Shown here in pieces: positions 39,958 through 45,243 of a stretch of 45,243 bases of DNA; within the stretch, counting starts at the first letter, position 1; each line of letters begins with the position of its first letter. The notes under the pieces are model-generated. The model searched no databases and had not been told where the DNA came from. It saw nothing but the letters and a program-made list of their open reading frames with translations. Location: the IMG/VR virus record IMGVR_UViG_3300033144_003992, positions 1 to 45,243 of that record. The stretch is one strand, 5' to 3'. The position numbers and the translations under genes were made by a program. The DNA comes from a virus.

Positions 39958-42778
39958 TAAGAACTCCCAAATAATCATTCTTCTTTAATTTCAAAAAATC
40001 ACTTGTGTCCTTAACCAAGTACCAAGTGGACACAAAAAATATTCGGCTATAGCCGGGCAACAGCTTGCCCTTAACAACGAGAAACTGACCCTGACTAACA
40101 GACTCAATCAAAGGCTTGCCCATCGCTCTGTATTTAAATCGACCGATAGAGCAGAGCAACATTCCGGTATCATCCTCAATCAAGAACGTCATTTTCATTG
40201 TGTTCTCTTTTAGAATCTTACCACCACGCTTCAGCACTGAAGATTCCTCATTCAGATCCCGGATAGATTTGCGGATGAGTTTCCCTATGACTATGTGCTC
40301 TGATTCTTTTCCAGTCTCCTGAACATCGTTGCAAAAGCAAAGCATAGCATCCTTTACCCTGAAAGCCTTTGGGTTTTTATACACTTCCCGAAATTTATTA
40401 GTAACCGGGAACAATTCATCATAAGGTGTTACCGGGTTGTCCATTTTCTTTTGTATGCCTGCTGGTAGCTTTATATTGTTTGTTCTACAATTTATTATCG
40501 TCATTGCGTGCTTTTCACCAATTCCCTTTACATTCAACAAGCCTCCTAAAAGCTGGCCATTAGAATCAAGCGTCCATTGTAGGTCGCTATTTTCAACATC
40601 AACAGGAACATAATCCAATCCCTCTTTGGACAATTCTCGCAATAGCCTCAGGGCTTGTTCAGGGTCTTTAACGTGGCGTAAACAACCAACAGCAAAGGCT
40701 CCCGGGTGGTGAGCCTTCATCCAACAGCACCAGTAAGATACCATGCCATAACTAACGGCATGAGACTTATTAAAAGCCCAAGAGCCGAAAGTAACAAACC
40801 CATTCCAAATCTTCTTAGCTGTCTTTTCATCAATATCACTTTCCGCTGCTCCTTTAATGAATTGCGATTCTAGTCTTAAGAATGTCTCCTCGCCTTGCCT
40901 ATCGGACATGATGTGACGGATGATCCCAGTATCTGCCCAATTGAACCTCCCTATTTCCCGGACAGCCAGCATCACTTGCTCTTGGTAAATGATGACGCCA
41001 TAAGTATCTCTTGTGATAGGCTCCAAAGCTGGGTGTAGATAGGCAACAGTTTTTTGTCCAGTTCTTCGTTCAATGTACTCCGCAGTGCCTCCGCTGTTAA
41101 GTGGGCCAGGTCTTGCGAGAGCAGTGGCAGCGGAAATGTCATTGAAATCTCTAACGTGTGTTTGCCGTACAACTCCTTGTAGAGATGCACCTTCAAATTG
41201 GAAGATTCCGGCATACTTTTCTTCATTAAGAACATTAAATGCTCCCTCATCATCAAGTGGTAAATCATAGAACATGTGATAGTCTAATTTAGCAACATCA
41301 CATGCGTCTTGCAATACCGTAAGAGTACGCAACCCAAGGGCATCAATCTTCAACATGTTTAACGCCTCAGCCCCTTTCTTTTCAATCTGTGCTACACCAT
41401 TCCGAGACTTGCCGCAGAAATTAGTTATTGGCTCATTACAGATAACAACCCCGGCTGCATGTTGTCCGGTTTGTCTGGCGTGTCCTTCAATTCGGCTTGC
41501 CTGTAAAACTTGAGGATATTTCTTTACCAATTCTTTTCCTACATCAAGCAAACTTAACGTATCTTCAAGGCAGAATGAAGCCCTTGCATCGCCGCCTGAT
41601 CGCTCAATCATAGCATCTTTAACTAATTGTGTTTCCCAATCTGGTATGTTTAAGACTTTGCTAACATCTGTTAATGCTGACTTCGGTTTGTATTGCATTA
41701 TGGTGCCGATTCGGGCGACTCGGTTAGCGCCATATTTGTCGCCTAAATAATCAAATACCATATCCCGGTAATCATCAGGAAAATCAATGTCGATGTCCGG
41801 AAAATCAAAACGATTGATGTCGATGAAGCGTTCAAATATGAGACTGTGCTTAAGTGGATCCACTTCAGTAATTCCCAACAGCCAACAAATAAGACTCCCA
41901 GCACTAGAACCACGTGCTGGGCCAACCAACATATGCTGCTTAGCAAATTCGCACATATCGGTGATAACAAGGAAATAATCAGCAAACCCCTTCTCCTCAA
42001 TTAGTTGAAGTTCATATTCTGCCCTGTCCATATATTCTTCATTTTCTTCTAAGCCGCGTTTGAACAATTGATCCATACACAGGCCTACTATCACGCTCAT
42101 TGGATCTTTAATTCCAAACTTAACATTTGTTGCTATAGGCAATTCATCAACTTTGTACTCTTCCCAAATTTGAACGGAGTTATCAACAGCCTCATAACCA
42201 AATTGATTTATGAGAGACTCTGTGCTTAATATGTGCATTGGCTCGCCACGTAATAAGCCACCCCGTAGTGCCATGAGTCGGTAAGTCTCCTCATCCTGTA
42301 CAGCTGGATAGTAGTTGTCGGATGATGCTGCCTGCATGGTTCTAGTTGGTATACCAATGTTTCCCGGGTGAACGTGTGTATAGTAGGGGAAATCAGGCCT
42401 ATATTCCCAAGGCGCACCAACTAGGCACAGATGAGCGCTGTGTTCAGCTAGGTCGCTGTACAGGAGCCTGGGCTGATAATAGAATTGTTGCTCGGATAGC
42501 GCGACGAGCTTATACAACACCGGCAACCCCTCAGCGCCTTTCGCATAGGCTATCCATTCATCCCCCCGGGCGCGAGTTTGCTGAAACTCCGGGAATACAT
42601 TAAACCGGACACCTAACAATGGACTGAAGCCTTGCGCCTTACATTCTTTCCAGAAGAAAAAATGTCCCCAGCTATTGTTATCAGCAATACCACGCGCCCC
42701 GGCTGCGACAACCTCCTTGACTGGGCCAAAGACTTCCCGGAAACTGAACTCAGTTCTCGCTGCTATTTCCATCAACAT
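39944..42778 (-). CDS. C-family DNA polymerase (DnaE-like) with degenerate PHP domain
   Basis: GPARGSSAGSLICWLLGI near residue 284 and PDIDIDFPDD near 326 carry the C-family catalytic aspartates; later YQEQVMLAVREIGRF and FNKSHAVSYGMVSYW are typical. The N-terminal PHP domain is recognisable by GVADN-like ARGIADNNSWGH, but where active PHP domains start with an H-x-H-T-x-Y motif here it reads EIAARTEFSF, so metal ligands are missing. It synthesises phage DNA, with proofreading probably from the DnaQ-like gene upstream. Start at 42778 or 42772; both overlap the small zinc-finger gene. Confidence 0.92.
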   Translation of the reverse strand: MLMEIAARTEFSFREVFGPVKEVVAAGARGIADNNSWGHFFFWKECKAQGFSPLLGVRFNVFPEFQQTRARGDEWIAYAKGAEGLPVLYKLVALSEQQFYYQPRLLYSDLAEHSAHLCLVGAPWEYRPDFPYYTHVHPGNIGIPTRTMQAASSDNYYPAVQDEETYRLMALRGGLLRGEPMHILSTESLINQFGYEAVDNSVQIWEEYKVDELPIATNVKFGIKDPMSVIVGLCMDQLFKRGLEENEEYMDRAEYELQLIEEKGFADYFLVITDMCEFAKQHMLVGPARGSSAGSLICWLLGITEVDPLKHSLIFERFIDINRFDFPDIDIDFPDDYRDMVFDYLGDKYGANRVARIGTIMQYKPKSALTDVSKVLNIPDWETQLVKDAMIERSGGDARASFCLEDTLSLLDVGKELVKKYPQVLQASRIEGHARQTGQHAAGVVICNEPITNFCGKSRNGVAQIEKKGAEALNMLKIDALGLRTLTVLQDACDVAKLDYHMFYDLPLDDEGAFNVLNEEKYAGIFQFEGASLQGVVRQTHVRDFNDISAATALARPGPLNSGGTAEYIERRTGQKTVAYLHPALEPITRDTYGVIIYQEQVMLAVREIGRFNWADTGIIRHIMSDRQGEETFLRLESQFIKGAAESDIDEKTAKKIWNGFVTFGSWAFNKSHAVSYGMVSYWCCWMKAHHPGAFAVGCLRHVKDPEQALRLLRELSKEGLDYVPVDVENSDLQWTLDSNGQLLGGLLNVKGIGEKHAMTIINCRTNNIKLPAGIQKKMDNPVTPYDELFPVTNKFREVYKNPKAFRVKDAMLCFCNDVQETGKESEHIVIGKLIRKSIRDLNEESSVLKRGGKILKENTMKMTFLIEDDTGMLLCSIGRFKYRAMGKPLIESVSQGQFLVVKGKLLPGYSRIFFVSTWYLVKDTSDFLKLKKNDYLGVLNGSN

Positions 42779-42926
42779 ATTCCCCGCTGCCAATACAATG
42801 AAGCCCAGCAGCTTCTTTACCCCATTCTGGATTCTGTACATCGTGGTCAACAAACTTACCATTCAAATACGGAATCGGTCGCTGACAACGCCGGCAAACT
42901 TTCTTTTCTCGACCTAGCAGATTCAT
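42750..42926 (-). CDS. Small zinc-finger-like protein (58 aa)
   Basis: Starts MNLLGREKKVCRRCQRPIPY with ATGA overlap on the exonuclease stop and ends inside the polymerase start. CRRC at 11-14 and the later HC pair at 43-44 form a possible zinc site. Placed between polymerase and exonuclease, it may be a replicase accessory protein. It also contains a single TCAGCGACCGA resembling the left-arm repeat. Confidence 0.7.
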   Translation of the reverse strand: MNLLGREKKVCRRCQRPIPYLNGKFVDHDVQNPEWGKEAAGLHCIGSGEYVDGNSSEN

Positions 42927-43435
42927 GACTTCACCATAAGCGCATCATAGACTTTCTGCAGATCCAAAGCATCATCAAGCGCCCTGTGCTTTTGTTCGTA
43001 TGGGCCAATCAGATCCTCGTACAGCGCCTGTAGCTTCATGTATTTGCCGTTGTAGTGTGGCTTGGCAACTTGCACAGTGTCTATATGTATGCAAGGGAAA
43101 GGAAACTTGTGCTCATGCCCTTCGCGCCGGAGTTCAAACATCAACATACCTAGATCAAACGGCATGTTGTGCGCCACCATCGAAGTCTCCCCAAGAAAGA
43201 ACTCAATCAACCCCGGTAAAATATTCCGGAATACTGGTGCCTCTTTAAGCATCTCATCAGTCAGGCCGGTGATCTTGGTGATGATTGGATCTAAAGTCAC
43301 TCCTGGATTAATCAGGGAGTGGAATTGCTCCCCGGTATCCTTCACCGCGCCTATCTCAATTATATGCGGCTGCATGTGAAGGGTAAGAGCAGGATTTTTA
43401 ATTAAGCCAGTTGTTTCCGTGTCAAAGAATATCAT
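42923..43435 (-). CDS. DnaQ-like 3'-5' exonuclease (DEDDh)
   Basis: DTETTG (Asp5, Glu7), HNMPFD and HRALDD provide the DEDDh residues. 170 residues, the bare exonuclease domain. It probably proofreads for the adjacent C-family polymerase, as the epsilon subunit does for PolIII alpha. Four-base overlap with the gene upstream. Confidence 0.92.
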   Translation of the reverse strand: MIFFDTETTGLIKNPALTLHMQPHIIEIGAVKDTGEQFHSLINPGVTLDPIITKITGLTDEMLKEAPVFRNILPGLIEFFLGETSMVAHNMPFDLGMLMFELRREGHEHKFPFPCIHIDTVQVAKPHYNGKYMKLQALYEDLIGPYEQKHRALDDALDLQKVYDALMVKS

Positions 43436-43929
43436 TTGTATCTCCTCAAAAGTCTACCCAATTCTTCATCAGCCCTTTCTGAATGAACCCGCTCAATCAG
43501 CTTCCAAGCATACCGAGTAGCCTCATGGTTATATATTGCGTAGTGGTAGCGTTTATCTACTGCGGGCGAGGTGTGTGACAGGGTGATGACTTCTTGCACT
43601 AGGCAAAAACCGCGTTCATCCATATCCTCTCGCCAATCATCAATAGAATCAACATGCCAACCGAGATGTGAAAGGCTCCCCGGCATCTTAAGCCCGAGGA
43701 AATTCTTGCCGTAGTTGTAATGGATTAGCTCCAGTTCCTTCCCGGGGATAGCGTCGTAATTGAACGCTAGGTTGGCGACGTTCTCAATGACGTCAAATCC
43801 ATCGTGAAGGAAGTGGCCTCTTACAATGCCTTTAGCAGTCACCGTATCATATACCCATTCACCATCAAACATTTCCCTCAAAGGAAAATCCACAGCGTCG
43901 TGAATAGCAATCTGTTCAATTATCATCAT
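43432..43929 (-). CDS. VOC/glyoxalase-fold-like protein (165 aa)
   Basis: LSHLGWHVDSIDDW and EVITLSHTSPAVDKRYHYAI resemble one beta-alpha-beta-beta-beta unit of the VOC fold with His ligands. The N-terminal half is less clear. Substrate unknown. Start ATG at 43929 follows GAGGAGAAAG and overlaps the upstream gene by 14 bases. Confidence 0.68.
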   Translation of the reverse strand: MMIIEQIAIHDAVDFPLREMFDGEWVYDTVTAKGIVRGHFLHDGFDVIENVANLAFNYDAIPGKELELIHYNYGKNFLGLKMPGSLSHLGWHVDSIDDWREDMDERGFCLVQEVITLSHTSPAVDKRYHYAIYNHEATRYAWKLIERVHSERADEELGRLLRRYK

Positions 43930-44218
43930 CTTTCTCCTCAAGTATTTGTATAGCCATAATTGCGTAATTGGCTAAGTCTTTGTAATCGCTAATAAGTTTG
44001 GTCTTAGCTTCTTTATTTCCACCAATAGCAGTATCAGTCAATCGTTCAAGTCTCAATGTTTTTCTGCGAACATTGAACCAAGCAGCATAATAACGAAACT
44101 GGTGGCCGTGAAGTTCATACATACCAATTCCATACTGAGATATTTTATTTTGGAATACTTCACGAAGATCGTTTGCAATACGACAATAATCCTCAAAGAC
44201 TTTGCTGTGTGTAATCAT
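43916..44218 (-). CDS. DUF1599/Nmad1-like nucleotide-modification-associated protein
   Basis: The sequence FQNKISQYGIGMYELHGHQF, RRKTLRLERLTD and DYKDLANYAIMAIQIL follows the DUF1599 pattern, a family linked to nucleotide metabolism or modification in phages. It lies between SDR and VOC proteins and two genes from ThyX. The role in base modification is only suggested by the family name and context. Confidence 0.72.
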   Translation of the reverse strand: MITHSKVFEDYCRIANDLREVFQNKISQYGIGMYELHGHQFRYYAAWFNVRRKTLRLERLTDTAIGGNKEAKTKLISDYKDLANYAIMAIQILEEKDDDN

Positions 44219-44883
44219 ACTGGGCCACCAATCGGAATGATGTTGCCGTGGATGTATGGAGTGTAATCTTGCGTCATCAGTTCCCGCATAAGTCTAGCAA
44301 CAACCCAAGGGTCAGTTTCCTTACGAGCAGGCAGAGCTTCAACCTGATACCGAGCAGCCTCAGCTGGAGTCCACTTGCGTATCTCGCAAACCTTTTCCTC
44401 AATCATCAAGCTCATCGGTGTGCCTTCCAGTTTGTTTGGCGCTACTCCGAAGATGGTAACTTCTTTGGGGTGTATCTCCCGAGCCATCTGCTTAATGGCC
44501 ATGTTGGCCGCAGCCTTAGACACATTGTAACTTAGGCTATGACGCATCGCTACATTCGCAGCATTACTCGTAACCAAGCACGCCACCGGGGGAAACAAGT
44601 TGCTGAACTTCTGTTGGAATCGAATCTCCTGTAGTAGCCGGATAAACCCAAAACAGTTAACCCCAATCGAAGCATAGAAGTCTTCAGCACTCTGATCATC
44701 AAACTTATTAATCAAGTTGACCCCAGCAGTATAGACAACATAATTGATGTCTTCAGTTCGTTCAACAAACTCAATTATTTCTAAATCATACAAAATATCT
44801 CCCTCAAACAATATTGGGTTAGGGAATAGCTCAGTACAAATCTTACCCAGGCCAGTCTGGCCTCCTACTATTACTGTAGTCAC
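44215..44883 (-). CDS. Short-chain dehydrogenase/reductase (222 aa)
   Basis: GGQTGLG at residues 7-13 binds the NAD(P) cofactor, TAGVN is the NNAG-like segment, and the Ser in TSNAAN plus YNVSK form the catalytic set. 222 residues is normal for a classical SDR. Next to ThyX and DUF1599 it may work on a nucleotide or sugar. Four-base overlaps on both sides. Confidence 0.85.
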   Translation of the reverse strand: MTTVIVGGQTGLGKICTELFPNPILFEGDILYDLEIIEFVERTEDINYVVYTAGVNLINKFDDQSAEDFYASIGVNCFGFIRLLQEIRFQQKFSNLFPPVACLVTSNAANVAMRHSLSYNVSKAAANMAIKQMAREIHPKEVTIFGVAPNKLEGTPMSLMIEEKVCEIRKWTPAEAARYQVEALPARKETDPWVVARLMRELMTQDYTPYIHGNIIPIGGPV

Positions 44884-45243
44884 ATCGTTCTCCCATTTTT
44901 AGCTGTTGGCACTGCTTCGTGGCGTGTTTCTTCCCACTCTCTTTTTATTGCTTGTTTATCAAGTCCATCCTCATTATAATTCCATGTGTGTTTCTGAATA
45001 GGGCACTCAGCGTACCGGGGGAATGCGCACACCCCGGTATTGACGCAGGCTACTTGGATAAAGTCGTCAGCCCAAGGGTGCACCTCAACCACCGCCGCTT
45101 TCATCGCACGAAATACATCTTGGTACTCACCCTGTGTCCTAGTGCACAGGCGCACAGCAGCCATCTCGTGCAAAGTTCGGAGAGAAAATTGAGCGATGAT
45201 TGAGGTACATACGTTAGTGGGCAATATGCCCCTTGCATCTTGG
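44880..45243 (-). CDS. thyX: Flavin-dependent thymidylate synthase ThyX, C-terminal part (cut by the window edge)
   Basis: Reading from the right edge, DARGILPTNVCTSIIAQ and then LRTLHEMAAVRL match the conserved C-terminal half of ThyX (dUMP to dTMP using FAD and methylenetetrahydrofolate). The ThyX motif RHRxxSxNExS would lie beyond the edge. The tail is Cys-containing (ACVNTGVCAFPRYAECPIQK) and longer than usual. The open frame continues off the window. Confidence 0.85.
   Translation of the reverse strand, partial: QDARGILPTNVCTSIIAQFSLRTLHEMAAVRLCTRTQGEYQDVFRAMKAAVVEVHPWADDFIQVACVNTGVCAFPRYAECPIQKHTWNYNEDGLDKQAIKREWEETRHEAVPTAKNGRTM

Noticed and set aside
42632-42928. 98-codon + strand frame over the polymerase start
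   Set aside because: Antisense shadow of three overlapping - strand genes with clear motifs.
1-45243. Integrase, repressor or attachment site
   Set aside because: No recombinase motifs and no candidate attachment repeats found; lifestyle cannot be decided from this segment.

Overview
The window is a segment of a tailed double-stranded DNA phage genome (Caudoviricetes, siphovirus-like). It has closely packed, overlapping genes, a complete head-tail-lysis block on the + strand and replication and nucleotide genes on the - strand. The host is probably Gram-negative, because the lysis block ends in an i-spanin/o-spanin pair with a clear lipobox. Base composition is moderate, by eye in the mid-40s % GC. 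I see no integrase, repressor, tRNA or CRISPR array. Both edges cut through - strand genes, so the genome continues on both sides.

Layout. (1) 1-2130, - strand: an SNF2-type helicase with two overlapping small downstream genes, driven from its own probable promoter through a 5' leader that can pair with the helicase ribosome binding site. (2) 2131-7325, - strand: an early-type operon of about 14 small genes, mostly without known function, ending at a strong terminator at 2131-2165. Seven of its genes start behind a nearly invariant Shine-Dalgarno/start block that directly follows one or more stem-loops of unrelated sequence; an eighth start has only a weak AT-rich stem. The region also carries 15-bp-period repeats with core AAGCGACCGA. 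(3) 7380-9003: about 1.6 kb without convincing genes, holding large hairpins and a 46-bp duplication, between divergent transcription units. (4) 9004-16234, + strand: terminase, a Mu-like head module (DUF935 portal fused to an F-like domain, protease with nested scaffold, decoration protein, major capsid protein) and a terminator. (5) 16345-25416, + strand: an accessory island between the capsid gene and the head-tail connector genes, with a sulfotransferase-like protein, a glycosyltransferase-methyltransferase-glycosyltransferase fusion, a lectin-like protein and a long 20-residue-repeat protein. (6) 25418-36655: connectors, tail tube, tail chaperones made through a -1 frameshift, tape measure and tail tip. 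(7) 36652-39046: lysis cassette. (8) 39040-45243, - strand: a nuclease, a C-family (DnaE-like) DNA polymerase with a degenerate PHP domain, a DnaQ-like exonuclease, a small zinc-finger-like protein, VOC, DUF1599 and SDR proteins, and the C-terminal part of ThyX.

How the parts work together. The right-hand - strand block supplies a phage replicase, proofreading and thymidylate synthesis, and the left-hand - strand block looks like an early takeover region with unusual RNA-level control. The + strand block is a standard late operon in which the 9-kb island probably modifies or decorates the virion or host surface; that role is inferred from position and domains.
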